DNA of 64,000 nucleotides. Origin: CAJQQY01 sp964564545. GTDB lineage: Bacteria > Bacteroidota > Bacteroidia > Chitinophagales > Saprospiraceae. Shown piece after piece: positions 17,824 to 26,339 of the stretch. Under the pieces are notes generated by a model that was given only the letters and a program-made list of their open reading frames with translations, searched no databases and was not told the DNA's origin. A program made the translations under genes and the position numbers. The stretch covers positions 62,001-126,000 of the forward strand of contig CAZMBP010000028.1 of the NCBI GenBank assembly GCA_964564545.1, in the 5' to 3' direction. The number at the start of each line of letters is the position of its first letter. Position 1 is the stretch's first letter.

Positions 17824-20800
17824 CTACTTTTCTTTCGGTTTTAACGTAACTGCTTTTCCATTCGATTTTGCTTTAGGCAATTTCTTTTTCGGAATTTCTT
17901 GTCCCAATTCTATTAAGAATTCATTTCTTATTTTTTCAATATTTCTATCCATATTCCTTTTAGTCCATCGCTTTGTCGAAACTGGCGGAAGTACTTTTAT
18001 CTCAATAGCTGCTGCGCGGAAAAGTGCTCCACCTTTTGGCATGGCATCAGCTGCGTTTCTCAAAATAATTGGAATAATCGGAACTCCTGCTTGCATCGCT
18101 AAATGGAAAGCACCTTTTTTAAATGAGCCTAAAGTTTTGTCTTTACTTCGGGTTCCTTCTGGGAAAATGATAATAGAGGTTCCACTTTGCAATGCATCCA
18201 CCGCTGGCTTCATTGCTTCAATTGCTTTTTCTTTATCTTTTCGGTCTATAAAAATCACTCCTGATGCTGCCATTAATTGGCCAATGATTGGCATGGATTT
18301 CAATTCCTTTTTAGCAATTCCAACCGCATTTTTTCGAATCAATTTTGCAGCGACAAACATATCCACACTACTTTGGTGATTGAAAATAAAAACTGCTGGT
18401 CGTTGTTCCCAAAGATACTCTTGACCTTTGACTGCCAATTCTAATCCTGCCATTCGAACTACCAAGTCACCCACCGTAGCCATCATTGAGTTGACTCCAT
18501 CTGTCCAAGACATATGCATGGCACCTGAAGCAACTCCATTAATTACTGCTGGAACTAAACTTCCCAAAGCCAAACCTGTCCGAACAAAATTTGAAAGTCC
18601 CGGACGTTTCTCATTATTGAGTCGATAAACGATCCAATCATTTTGGTAAGCCAAAGCAGAAAGCTTTGTGTCAGGATTCATTGGTCGTGGATTCCCAACT
18701 ATTTCAAGTAATGGTAAATCCTCTGCACTATCTGTATAGAAAAAACTTTTCTTCAAATCAAGATTATATTCTTTAGCTAACTCCTTAGCCGCATGTGCTT
18801 TTCCTTCTCCCCAACAAGCTGGCTCAATAATATTACCCGTAAATACTCCATCTTTCACTTCCATGAAAGTACACATCACATGCTCAATATTTAAGTCGCG
18901 TGCAATTGGATTAACTTGATATGGAGTAGCAGCTGAGATTATTGCAACTGTATGTCCTTTAGCTAAATGAGCCGCAACCAATGCCCTTGCTTCTGGATAA
19001 ATTTCATGAGCTAAATGTTCATGATAAACATCCTCTCCTACTTCGATAAAAGTTTTTTCCTCCACGCCTTTTACACCTTGTGCTCCCATTGCAGCAAGTC
19101 CTGCAAAGTTTCCATTCCCCATCGCATAAACCATCACTCCTGCAAATTGAGCAACTACTTCACGAGTAGTAATTCGTCCACTAAGCACTTTGGTTTGGAA
19201 AAATTCTTTGGCAGAAAAACCTTTAATTAAAGTTCTATCCAAATCGAAAAATGCTCCAATGTGAGAACCACCTTCTCCTTCCATAACTGGACGAGTAAAT
19301 GCTTCTGTCTTCGAACCTGGAACAATGTCTCGCTCAATCGGAACTATTTCATGAGGATCATTATGATGAGTTAAAGTAAACCCTTGTAAAGTTTTAATTC
19401 GATCTGCAACATCGTTGAGTTGATCTAAGAATTTTTTAAGTGCTTCTTTTTTATCATTGTCAGGTGTAGGTATTAATCCTAAATTTTTCACCAAACGGAT
19501 ACCATTGATTAAGAATGGTTTTGAAACAGATTCCACTCGTTGAATCCGCCCTTGCCAATGCATCTCTTCACTAACAAACAAACAATCATTGATAAATTTT
19601 TCCTCATCAAAAACTCGTCGTGGTCGGGTACTTTGCAATGCATAAACTACAACTCGATATGCTTCCACATAACTATGTAAAACTACTGGCGCAACAATCA
19701 CTTTCTCTTTTTCCAAAAACGAAATAGCTCCAGATTTAGTTTGCCGGATTAATTTTTCCCATTTTGGATCTAACACTTCGAGGTTCAATTCTATTTCATC
19801 AGAGAATTGAGATTTTTTAGAATAGAAAAATTCGAATTTAAATAACTGTCGCAATTCCATGATTTCTTTCCAAAAAGTTTCCTCTCTATCTGCAGGTTTC
19901 GCTTCTGATGATTCTAAAAGTGCCAACTCAATAAATGCCCGTTGGTACAAATGATGCACCGACATATTTGCATAGTAAGTTGCTTCCAAGTAATTTTCAG
20001 AAACGATGACATATTTAGCATGAAGCGCATCACCATGTTGCAAGACGAGTTTCGAACGAATCAATAAATTTAAAGCAGTCTGTACACTTTCTCCAATTGG
20101 TATCCCTCTATCAACTAAAGCATCTGGGTTTCGTTTTTCGATTAATTCCATCAATCGAATTACATCATTTTCGATAGCAATTTTAGTCAACGAAAATCTA
20201 CTTAACAGCGCAATGCAAATCAAAGAAGAAGTCGTTACAGGAGTGATCTGATTAATCTTATGAACAAGTTCTAAAGCAAATCTTGGCAACTCTCCAGAGT
20301 ATCCTTCCACGCCGTTTCCTTCTGTAATAATTGCTACAGAATTATCTTTTTGCACATCAACAGGTTCCCCAAAACGCAAAGAAATTTTTCCAAAGTTATT
20401 TCCCATCTTCTTGATGTAGTTCATAAACCACATCAAACTTTCAGGAGCTTTTTTACTTCGTCTCCATTGCATCGTCATGTCCTTTACATCTGGAATCAAA
20501 TCGTAGACAATCGAAACTGGAATATATTTTACTTCTTTCGTTGATTGCTCTTCCGCTTCTTTGATATATTTTAAAATCCCCACTTTTGGCCAAACTAACT
20601 TCCCCGTTCTCGATCGAGTTCCTTCGATTGCCCACATGAAATGAGCATTATCATTAACCAATGAAGCGATAAAATGTCGCAAAGTTGCCTTGTAAATTTC
20701 ATTGTCTTTAAATGATCTTCGAATAAAGATCACTCCATTTTGTCTGCCCAATTGATTGAGCCCCATAAATGCCATATTGATTCCTGCAAAAGTGAACGGC

Positions 20801-21030
20801 AATGGAATACCATGCCGAGTAAGCACTACTGCCAGCACCATCATATCAATGTAAGTCTTATGAGTCATCACGAAGGCAATCGGATGCTTACGAGCAATTT
20901 TGCTCAACTTTTTTATTTCGGTAGGATGTACATCAATTGATTTTTTGTAACCACGGGAAAGAATGTATTGCGAAAATTCCATTCCCATCACATTTGCAAC
21001 AGGACTATGTTGCGTATACAACTCCTTCAT
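17824..21030 (-). CDS. GPAT (PlsB-like) - HAD phosphatase - PlsC acyltransferase fusion
   Basis: 1068 residues from the ATG at 21030. Domain 1 (about 45-290) is a glycerol-3-phosphate acyltransferase type with H57-KTYI-D62 and E136-GTRS. A helical middle (about 290-580) follows. Domain 2 (about 590-800) is an HAD-IB hydrolase like phosphoserine phosphatase: D596-L-D598-R-T, an ISAATP motif II, and a YTDSAEDLPLL motif IV. Domain 3 (about 850-1040) is a PlsC 1-acylglycerol-3-phosphate acyltransferase with NHQSSVD at 884-890 and PEGTRS near 958. Actinobacteria often carry the HAD-PlsC pair; joining it to a GPAT domain would put both acylation steps, and perhaps a phosphatase, on one chain. The frame is also open upstream of the ATG with coding-like sequence (see the next entry), so the true N terminus may be longer. 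Confidence 0.93.
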   Translation of the reverse strand: MKELYTQHSPVANVMGMEFSQYILSRGYKKSIDVHPTEIKKLSKIARKHPIAFVMTHKTYIDMMVLAVVLTRHGIPLPFTFAGINMAFMGLNQLGRQNGVIFIRRSFKDNEIYKATLRHFIASLVNDNAHFMWAIEGTRSRTGKLVWPKVGILKYIKEAEEQSTKEVKYIPVSIVYDLIPDVKDMTMQWRRSKKAPESLMWFMNYIKKMGNNFGKISLRFGEPVDVQKDNSVAIITEGNGVEGYSGELPRFALELVHKINQITPVTTSSLICIALLSRFSLTKIAIENDVIRLMELIEKRNPDALVDRGIPIGESVQTALNLLIRSKLVLQHGDALHAKYVIVSENYLEATYYANMSVHHLYQRAFIELALLESSEAKPADREETFWKEIMELRQLFKFEFFYSKKSQFSDEIELNLEVLDPKWEKLIRQTKSGAISFLEKEKVIVAPVVLHSYVEAYRVVVYALQSTRPRRVFDEEKFINDCLFVSEEMHWQGRIQRVESVSKPFLINGIRLVKNLGLIPTPDNDKKEALKKFLDQLNDVADRIKTLQGFTLTHHNDPHEIVPIERDIVPGSKTEAFTRPVMEGEGGSHIGAFFDLDRTLIKGFSAKEFFQTKVLSGRITTREVVAQFAGVMVYAMGNGNFAGLAAMGAQGVKGVEEKTFIEVGEDVYHEHLAHEIYPEARALVAAHLAKGHTVAIISAATPYQVNPIARDLNIEHVMCTFMEVKDGVFTGNIIEPACWGEGKAHAAKELAKEYNLDLKKSFFYTDSAEDLPLLEIVGNPRPMNPDTKLSALAYQNDWIVYRLNNEKRPGLSNFVRTGLALGSLVPAVINGVASGAMHMSWTDGVNSMMATVGDLVVRMAGLELAVKGQEYLWEQRPAVFIFNHQSSVDMFVAAKLIRKNAVGIAKKELKSMPIIGQLMAASGVIFIDRKDKEKAIEAMKPAVDALQSGTSIIIFPEGTRSKDKTLGSFKKGAFHLAMQAGVPIIPIILRNAADAMPKGGALFRAAAIEIKVLPPVSTKRWTKRNMDRNIEKIRNEFLIELGQEIPKKKLPKAKSNGKAVTLKPKEK

Positions 21031-21136
21031 GTACTCAGTCGCTTTAGCATAAGCCTCCTCAAACGACTCGCCATTCCTCTCTGCGATTAGAACTAATTTT
21101 TTTTTGAAATTTTGAATCTCTTAGAATGTTTTCCAT
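21031..21136 (-). pseudogene. probable 5' end of the acyltransferase fusion, out of frame by one base at an A9 run
   Basis: An ATG at 21136-21134 starts a frame reading MENILRDSKFQKK up to a run of nine A (T9 on the + strand, 21097-21105). If one A is skipped, the frame continues LVLIAERNGESFEEAYAKAT then EY and joins the annotated start MKELYTQ without a stop. Without the skip the ORF meets TGA at 21061-21059. The extension looks like the helix that precedes the acyltransferase domain in actinobacterial PlsB-type proteins. It may be a sequencing error, a real null or truncation, or slippage at the A run. Confidence 0.55.
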
Positions 21137-21419
21137 CAACATTATGTGTAGGGTTTTATTTTTATATCGGTCTATTTTCTCACCAAAAATTTTAAGTTAA
21201 ACAAGATAGTAAATCAAAATTACACCTCCATAAAATTCCGGTAAACTTTGACTTTTAAACTAAAATCAACCTATGTTGTTACTTCAAATAGCGTTCTAAA
21301 GGCATTCTTAAAAACAATTATTGTTTTTTTATATCTGAAAAAAAAGTACCTTTAACACTCAAACTATATTCAAAAAATAAAATCAACTCGAAGTTTTTTT
21401 ATCTAAAACGTCCATTTCA

Positions 21420-22241
21420 TTGGAGTATTGGGTAAAAAGTCTTCTTAATCTAGCTGTAATGCCAAATAATACTGAACTACGCAAAATAACGAAACCCTCG
21501 CTGTTTTGGCTGGCAACTGAGCCAGTACGTGCAGCATCCGAATTAGGGATTTCTCTACCTTATCGCAAGTTTTTTCATAAAAATTATAAAGGAGATGGTC
21601 ATCCAGTACTCGTTTTGCCTGGTTTCATGGCAAGCGATACTTCCACTAATCCACTTCGAAAATTTATCGAAAAACTAGGTTACAATGCCTACGCTTGGGA
21701 ATTGGGTCGAAATACTGCAAAACTCGAAATGCTAGATGTTTTAATGGATAAATTGGAAGATATTTATCATGAAACAGGGCAAGAAGTTACTATTATTGGA
21801 TGGAGTTTAGGAGGAGTCTACGCTCGCCAAATGGCTAAGGAAAAACCAGATATGGTTCGACAAGTCGTTACTTTGGGTTCTCCATTCGCAGGAATTACTG
21901 AACCCAATAATGCTACTTGGATGTACAACATTGTTTCCAATGGAAAACGTGTGGTTGATCTTGATCCTGAACTGTTAGCTGATTTACCAAAACCAGCACC
22001 AGTTCCAACTACTGCGATTTATACTAAAGAAGATGGAGTGGTCTCTTGGGAAGTTTGTATGGAATTAGAAGAAACTTCCATCCATCAAAATATTCAAGTA
22101 TATGGAAGTCATTTAGGATTGGGAGTTAATGTTTCGGTTCTAAATATCATTGCAGATCGGTTGATGTATTATAAAGAAGAGTGGGTTCATTTTGAGCCGC
22201 AATCTGCTGCTAAAGATTTGATATTTTATCCTTCTATGTGA
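21420..22241 (+). CDS. alpha/beta hydrolase, lipase-like
   Basis: 273 residues from a TTG at 21420, or 260 from the ATG at 21459; no better upstream start exists. HPVLVLPGFMAS is the oxyanion strand, and the nucleophile elbow is GWSLGG in TIIGWSLGGVYARQMA. The family resembles PGAP1/lecithin:cholesterol-type lipases, with a VTLGSPF strand after the elbow. The acid is probably in the TAIYTKEDGVVSW segment and the histidine in VYGSHLGLG. No signal peptide is seen, so it probably acts in the cytosol or at the membrane. It is divergent from the glycerolipid acyltransferase fusion with a 283-base gap, so a role in lipid turnover is plausible. Confidence 0.85.
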   Translation: MEYWVKSLLNLAVMPNNTELRKITKPSLFWLATEPVRAASELGISLPYRKFFHKNYKGDGHPVLVLPGFMASDTSTNPLRKFIEKLGYNAYAWELGRNTAKLEMLDVLMDKLEDIYHETGQEVTIIGWSLGGVYARQMAKEKPDMVRQVVTLGSPFAGITEPNNATWMYNIVSNGKRVVDLDPELLADLPKPAPVPTTAIYTKEDGVVSWEVCMELEETSIHQNIQVYGSHLGLGVNVSVLNIIADRLMYYKEEWVHFEPQSAAKDLIFYPSM

Positions 22242-22266
22242 AGGAATCAGAAAAATAAGAAATAGT

Positions 22267-22302
22267 AAAATCCCATCAACCTTTCGATTGATGGGATTTT
22301 TT
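22267..22302. terminator. bidirectional terminator
   Basis: AAAATCCCATCAA (22267-22279) pairs perfectly with TTGATGGGATTTT (22288-22300), loop of 8, then T run. It separates the converging hydrolase and LysE-like genes. Confidence 0.85.
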
Positions 22303-22318
22303 GTTTTGACGCAACCGT

Positions 22319-22341
22319 TAGGTATCGGGAGATCCGATAAC
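22319..22341. repeat. copy of a GGTATCGG-type palindrome
   Basis: TAGGTATCGGGAGATCCGATAA includes the arms TATCGG and CCGATA. A related, longer palindrome (AGGTATC to GATCCGATACCT) lies at 59671-59703, so this is probably a dispersed intergenic repeat. Confidence 0.35.
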
Positions 22342-22359
22342 TCTTTATAAAATTGAATT

Positions 22360-23031
22360 TTATTTTTCAAAAAACATCCGCTTCACCTGAAAGAAAGTTG
22401 TCAACAAAAACATCACTCCAATCACCAACAACATCTCCTGACTTTTTTCTTTTAAAAAATCAACCAACAACGTTCCTGCAAAAATATAAACTGAATGCAT
22501 TATTACTGTCGCCAATCCAGTTCCAATTACAAATGCCCAAATTTTAAATTGAACTTTTCGAGTAACCAAAGCTGTATTCCATGCCAACCAAAACGGAATC
22601 ATACTTGGATAAAAAAAACGAATTCCCATTCCTAAAATAAATGTAGGAACCATAATCGAGGGCATCGACAAAGTAGGCGTACTCGAATTGGAACTCATTG
22701 CTCCGTAAAAAACTGCTATCGTCAAAATTGAAAAAAGAATCAACATCGTCCATTCTAAAATCAAATTACCATTTTTCCTTTTCGCTAACCAATGCGTGAA
22801 TGCAACAATGTAACGAACAAAAATTGATTCGACTAAAGCACATCCACATGAAAATAAAAGAGCTGATGGCCAACCTCTCTCTACACTAATTTGAATGGCA
22901 AATAAATGTAATGCTCCTATGACCATCGATCCTGATCCACTTATCACAAAACCCAAAAAAAAGGATTTCCCTAAACCTAACTCAGTAGTTAAATTTTGAT
23001 AAATCGAATCAAGAAAGGTTTTTTTAGCCAT
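22360..23031 (-). CDS. multi-pass membrane protein, LysE-translocator-like
   Basis: 223 residues with about six hydrophobic segments. The first part, FFLGFVISGSGSMVIGALHL followed by ERGWPSALLFSCGCALVESI, has the spacing of the LysE/RhtB export family (a small-residue-rich loop in helix 1, then G-x-x-x-G-x-G-A). The second half (FWLAWNTALV, then KIWAFVIGTGLATVIMHSVY) also fits the inverted repeat of such exporters. The proline-glycine-proline typical of LysE is changed to GSGS. The substrate is unknown, and the match is by pattern only. It ends against the lipase-like gene at a shared terminator. Confidence 0.7.
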   Translation of the reverse strand: MAKKTFLDSIYQNLTTELGLGKSFFLGFVISGSGSMVIGALHLFAIQISVERGWPSALLFSCGCALVESIFVRYIVAFTHWLAKRKNGNLILEWTMLILFSILTIAVFYGAMSSNSSTPTLSMPSIMVPTFILGMGIRFFYPSMIPFWLAWNTALVTRKVQFKIWAFVIGTGLATVIMHSVYIFAGTLLVDFLKEKSQEMLLVIGVMFLLTTFFQVKRMFFEK

Positions 23032-23069
23032 TTTTCTGTTTTAAAAACTATACTAGAGATGTGTACTAG

Positions 23070-23444
23070 CACACCTTTTCTCTGCATAAATCATGCAGTA
23101 ATAGTACGAATATTCTAGCTTTTTTTGCTCTAATAATTCTTTGCTCGATCATCATTTTGGCTTATATCAGAATGGGAACTTCTGAGAGGAAGACACTTGA
23201 GCCAATTGGTTTTGAAACAACAAAAGGTTTTAACGTTCCATATTTAGATATCTTAGAAGTTTCAGTTGGGGATATTCAAGAAAAAATAAAGACTAGATTA
23301 AAAAAAGGTAAGTTTATATCCATAAAAGAGAAGGTTAAAGATAAATTGATTCTTGATGTCAAAGTTTTTACCAATAAATTAGATAAAGCAAAATTTCAAA
23401 TCGCTCCTGGACTATCAAAACTCTTCAGCGAAATATGCAGATGA
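23070..23444 (+). CDS. possible small membrane-anchored protein, start unclear
   Basis: The frame is open from after a TAG at 23067 to a TGA at 23442-23444. Its first part codes a convincing membrane segment (ILAFFALIILCSIIILAYI), then a 90-residue domain of alternating hydrophobic residues (PYLDILEVSVGDIQEKIKTR, then KDKLILDVKVFTNKLDKAKF). No ATG precedes the membrane segment; possible starts are CTG at 23082, TTG at 23157 or ATG at 23172. The last 49 bases overlap the converging gene antisense. It could be a gene with a rare start, or one that has lost its 5' end. I do not recognise the family. Confidence 0.4.
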   Translation, partial: HTFSLHKSCSNSTNILAFFALIILCSIIILAYIRMGTSERKTLEPIGFETTKGFNVPYLDILEVSVGDIQEKIKTRLKKGKFISIKEKVKDKLILDVKVFTNKLDKAKFQIAPGLSKLFSEICR

Positions 23445-24043
23445 TCTCCCGTTCCTCCATGCCGCAAAACATTAAATCCCATCAATTGAAAATAACTTTT
23501 CATTAAAAAATTACGCACTTCACTTCGTCCATTTGTTCGAATATCTAGCGCATGAACATAGCCATCACTTTGCTTATAATGTAACGATCTCCGTTTAGAT
23601 TTCAATCCCATTTTTTTATAATCTTCTGGGATTCTGTTGGCATCAGTCATGATTAATTTTCCATCCAAAAATAAAATCGTACTTGTGCTTAATCTCAAAA
23701 TTGGATGAAGACTAGTAAATTCTTTTTGTACATTTTTTGACTTAGCATTTGCATCTGAAAAATAAAATAATGCATGGGCACTATACCCTACAACTAAAAG
23801 CATGGCAAAAAACATTTTCCGCTTGGCAGAATCTAATGAACCTAATTTGCCGGTCAAACTTCCTTGCAAAAAAAACATATAAATCATCAAAACTAAAGCG
23901 GTAACTCCTACTCCACCTAGCACGGCAAGCCAAGGCATCCATTCGTAATTGGAATGAAAAAATACAGAACCTCGAATCAATAAGATAAAGGGAAAGATCA
24001 AAAAAAAGACCAATCGGAGAATTGCGTAAAGAATTGAAGACAT
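23396..24043 (-). CDS. membrane protein with a DD-peptidase-like C-terminal domain
   Basis: 215 residues. Three hydrophobic segments (about 8-25, 38-60, 80-95) are followed by a soluble domain of about 115 residues. That domain holds SLHYKQSDGYVHALDIRT and, near the end, GTGDHLHISL. The pattern S-x-H ... H-A-L-D-I plus a late H-L-H-I recalls zinc-binding M15/Hedgehog-type DD-peptidases, in which two histidines and an aspartate hold zinc. The spacing between the first histidine and the aspartate is longer than usual, so I only suggest the family. If right, it would cleave peptidoglycan stem peptides in the periplasm from a membrane anchor. Confidence 0.7.
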   Translation of the reverse strand: MSSILYAILRLVFFLIFPFILLIRGSVFFHSNYEWMPWLAVLGGVGVTALVLMIYMFFLQGSLTGKLGSLDSAKRKMFFAMLLVVGYSAHALFYFSDANAKSKNVQKEFTSLHPILRLSTSTILFLDGKLIMTDANRIPEDYKKMGLKSKRRSLHYKQSDGYVHALDIRTNGRSEVRNFLMKSYFQLMGFNVLRHGGTGDHLHISLKSFDSPGAI

Positions 24044-24196
24044 TTTGTTGTGTTTCTTTCTAAATTAAAAAAACGAATATTGGTCGTCCGTTTTTTTCTA
24101 CTAAGATATTCTTTTGCTAGATAATTGTTAGTCGGTTTTATTTTAGACATGCTTTCTCAAAAAGTAAATCCATAAATAATTTGAAAGGAAAACCAT

Positions 24197-24294
24197 GAGA
24201 AATGGGGCGGGTAGGGCATGGCGAAAAAATAGCTAAGCGCAAGGCAAGCACCCGCACCCACATTTTTCGCCATGCCCTACCCGCCCCATTTCTC
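24197..24294. repeat. GC-rich element with perfect 32-bp inverted repeats
   Basis: The left arm (24197-24228, beginning GAGAAATGGGGCGGGTAGGG) is the exact reverse complement of the right arm (24263-24294, ending CGCCCCATTTCTC). The 34-base loop is also GC-rich (GCGCAAGGCAAGCACCCGCA). Base composition is far above the surroundings. It sits after the btpA-like gene and could act as a terminator, but it lacks a T run. It looks like a mobile palindromic repeat. Confidence 0.8.
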
Positions 24295-24333
24295 AAAGAA
24301 CATTACTCATAGATCGTTTATCAGAGGATAAAA

Positions 24334-25137
24334 TTAATTCGAAACTTTTTCCATCAATCTTGCCACTCTATCATACTCTACTTCTTTTTTCCAATCACCA
24401 TCCATTTTAAAATACGATCCAATTATTAAGGCATCCGCTACTTTCAAATATTTTTTTACATTTTTCAAAGTAACTCCAGAACCAACCATAACCGGAATTT
24501 CGCAAGCCATTTTCACCGATTTAATTTCTTTCAAATCTGCAGCTACTCCAGTAGAACTTCCCGTAATAATCAATCCATCACTTCGAAAGTATTCAGCAGC
24601 TTTTGCCGTCTCCACCAAATCAACATCAGCAGTCACCACATGCGAACTATGCTTTTTTTTAATATCATTAAAAATTAAAACATCCTCCGCATCAATCATT
24701 TTGCGATAACGTAACAAAGTCCCTGCATCTGAATTCATCCAGCCTTCATCTGCTATATGTCCGAAAACAAATCCTTCCGCACGAACATAATCTAATCCAG
24801 CAGCCTTCGCCACCGCTAGAGCTGACTCATTTGCACCTGCCAAAACTTGCACTCCACAAGGCAAAGGAATTTCTTTTTTAATTTCTTTGGCAATCACGCT
24901 CATCGCAGCAGTAATTTCAGGCCCAACTTCGCGATTAAGATATGGCACATCATGCATATTTTCAATCATCAAACCATCCACTCCTGCCAATTGATAAACC
25001 GCAGCATCTGTCAACGCCATTTCAATTATTTGATTCATTTCAAATTTACTTGCAGGTGTTCCCGGCAATGCTTGCAAGTGAATCATTCCAATAATTGAGT
25101 GTTTTTTGGGAAAAATATCCTTAAACTGTCTTTTCAT
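24334..25137 (-). CDS. BtpA/SgcQ family TIM-barrel protein
   Basis: 267 residues. IIGMIHLQALPGTP at the N terminus, DGLMIENMHDVPY, GVQVLAGANESALAVAKAAG, VRAEGFVFGHIADEGWMNSDAG and LIITGSSTGVA are all classic BtpA-family marks. BtpA is known from cyanobacteria, where it affects photosystem I protein levels; SgcQ is in an E. coli sugar gene cluster. The enzyme activity is not firmly known. Here it is divergent from psuG (116 bases apart), so a role in pseudouridine or pentose phosphate handling is a reasonable guess. Full length, start at the ATG at 25137. Confidence 0.9.
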   Translation of the reverse strand: MKRQFKDIFPKKHSIIGMIHLQALPGTPASKFEMNQIIEMALTDAAVYQLAGVDGLMIENMHDVPYLNREVGPEITAAMSVIAKEIKKEIPLPCGVQVLAGANESALAVAKAAGLDYVRAEGFVFGHIADEGWMNSDAGTLLRYRKMIDAEDVLIFNDIKKKHSSHVVTADVDLVETAKAAEYFRSDGLIITGSSTGVAADLKEIKSVKMACEIPVMVGSGVTLKNVKKYLKVADALIIGSYFKMDGDWKKEVEYDRVARLMEKVSN

Positions 25138-25253
25138 TTTATAACTTTACAAACCTCGTTCAGAAGTCATCTTGAACAAAGTGATTATTAAAACATAATT
25201 ACAAAATTAAGAATATTCAACTAAATCAAATTTTCAAATATCCAATCTCTCAA

Positions 25254-26189
25254 ATGCTTAACCATTACTTAAAAATATCTCCTGAAGTTAGCGAAGCTTT
25301 GGCTCAAGGAAAACCTATTGTTGCGTTAGAAAGTACCATCATCGCTCACGGAATGCCTTATCCTAAAAATGTGGAAACTGCGCTTGCCGTAGAAAATATA
25401 GTTAGAAAAAATGGAGCTACCCCTGCCACAATTGCCATCATCGATGGAAAATTATGCGCAGGACTTTCTGAAAAAGAAATCCGCCATCTTGGAAAGTTAG
25501 GACAAAAAGTAGTGAAGGTGAGCCGTAGAGATATTCCATTTATTTTATCAAAAAAAATGACAGGAGCGACCACGGTTGCATCTACAATGATAATTGCTTC
25601 AATGGCCAAAATTCCAATTTTTGCGACAGGTGGAATTGGTGGAGTTCATCGAGGAGCAGAAAGTTCGATGGATGTTTCAGCCGATTTGCAAGAATTAGCC
25701 AATACAGATGTCGCAGTTGTGAGTGCTGGTGCAAAGGCTATTTTAGATTTAAAATTAACGTTGGAATATTTAGAAACATTTGGTGTTCCTGTGGTTGGAT
25801 TTAAGACGGATGAGTTTCCTGCTTTCTATTCTCGTACAAGTGGACTTGGAGTAGATTATCGAATTGATAAAGTTGAAGAATTAGCGCACACTCTTTTTAC
25901 AAAATGGAACCTAGGAATGAAAGGTGGTATTTTGATTGCCAATCCAATCTTGAAAAAAGATCAGATGAAATTTGATTCAATCAATCAAGCCATTGAAGAA
26001 GCCATATCAATCGCAGAGAAAAAAGGAATTAAAGGAAAAAAGATTACTCCATTTTTATTAGAAAAGATTGGTAAGTTAACCGAAGGAAAAAGCTTGGCAG
26101 CAAATATTCAATTAGTTTACAATAATGCAAAGTTAGCTGCAAAACTAGCTGTTGCTTTTGCTAAAGAAAGAAAAAAATATAATTTTTGA
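25254..26189 (+). CDS. psuG: pseudouridine-5'-phosphate glycosidase
   Basis: 311 residues, normal length. Signature segments are ALESTIIAHGMPYPKN (with the catalytic-site glutamate), GATPATIAIIDGKLCAGL, VSRRDIP, MTGATTVASTM, FATGGIGGVHRGAE, VSAGAKAILD (lysine K that forms the ring-open adduct in the family) and TDEFPAFYSRTSG. PsuG reversibly splits pseudouridine 5'-phosphate to uracil and ribose 5-phosphate in the cytosol, using a divalent metal. No psuK kinase or nucleoside transporter is seen next to it; the neighbour is a BtpA-like protein. Confidence 0.96.
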   Translation: MLNHYLKISPEVSEALAQGKPIVALESTIIAHGMPYPKNVETALAVENIVRKNGATPATIAIIDGKLCAGLSEKEIRHLGKLGQKVVKVSRRDIPFILSKKMTGATTVASTMIIASMAKIPIFATGGIGGVHRGAESSMDVSADLQELANTDVAVVSAGAKAILDLKLTLEYLETFGVPVVGFKTDEFPAFYSRTSGLGVDYRIDKVEELAHTLFTKWNLGMKGGILIANPILKKDQMKFDSINQAIEEAISIAEKKGIKGKKITPFLLEKIGKLTEGKSLAANIQLVYNNAKLAAKLAVAFAKERKKYNF

Positions 26190-26339
26190 TTTTGTCCTAA
26201 CTAAGACTTTTCCCTTATCTCCTTAAATCTATCTAGAGAAAAGATTGTTATTTTCTAGATCATGAAGGATAGATTTCTATATCTTTCTACTCTACACAAC
26301 TCAGACGGATTTGGAAATCCGTACTACAAACTAGAATTC

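Noticed and set aside
17813..18379. 188-codon ORF on the + strand
   Set aside because: It is wholly antisense to the PlsC part of the acyltransferase fusion, has no motif, and its codons are the complement of a strongly conserved gene.
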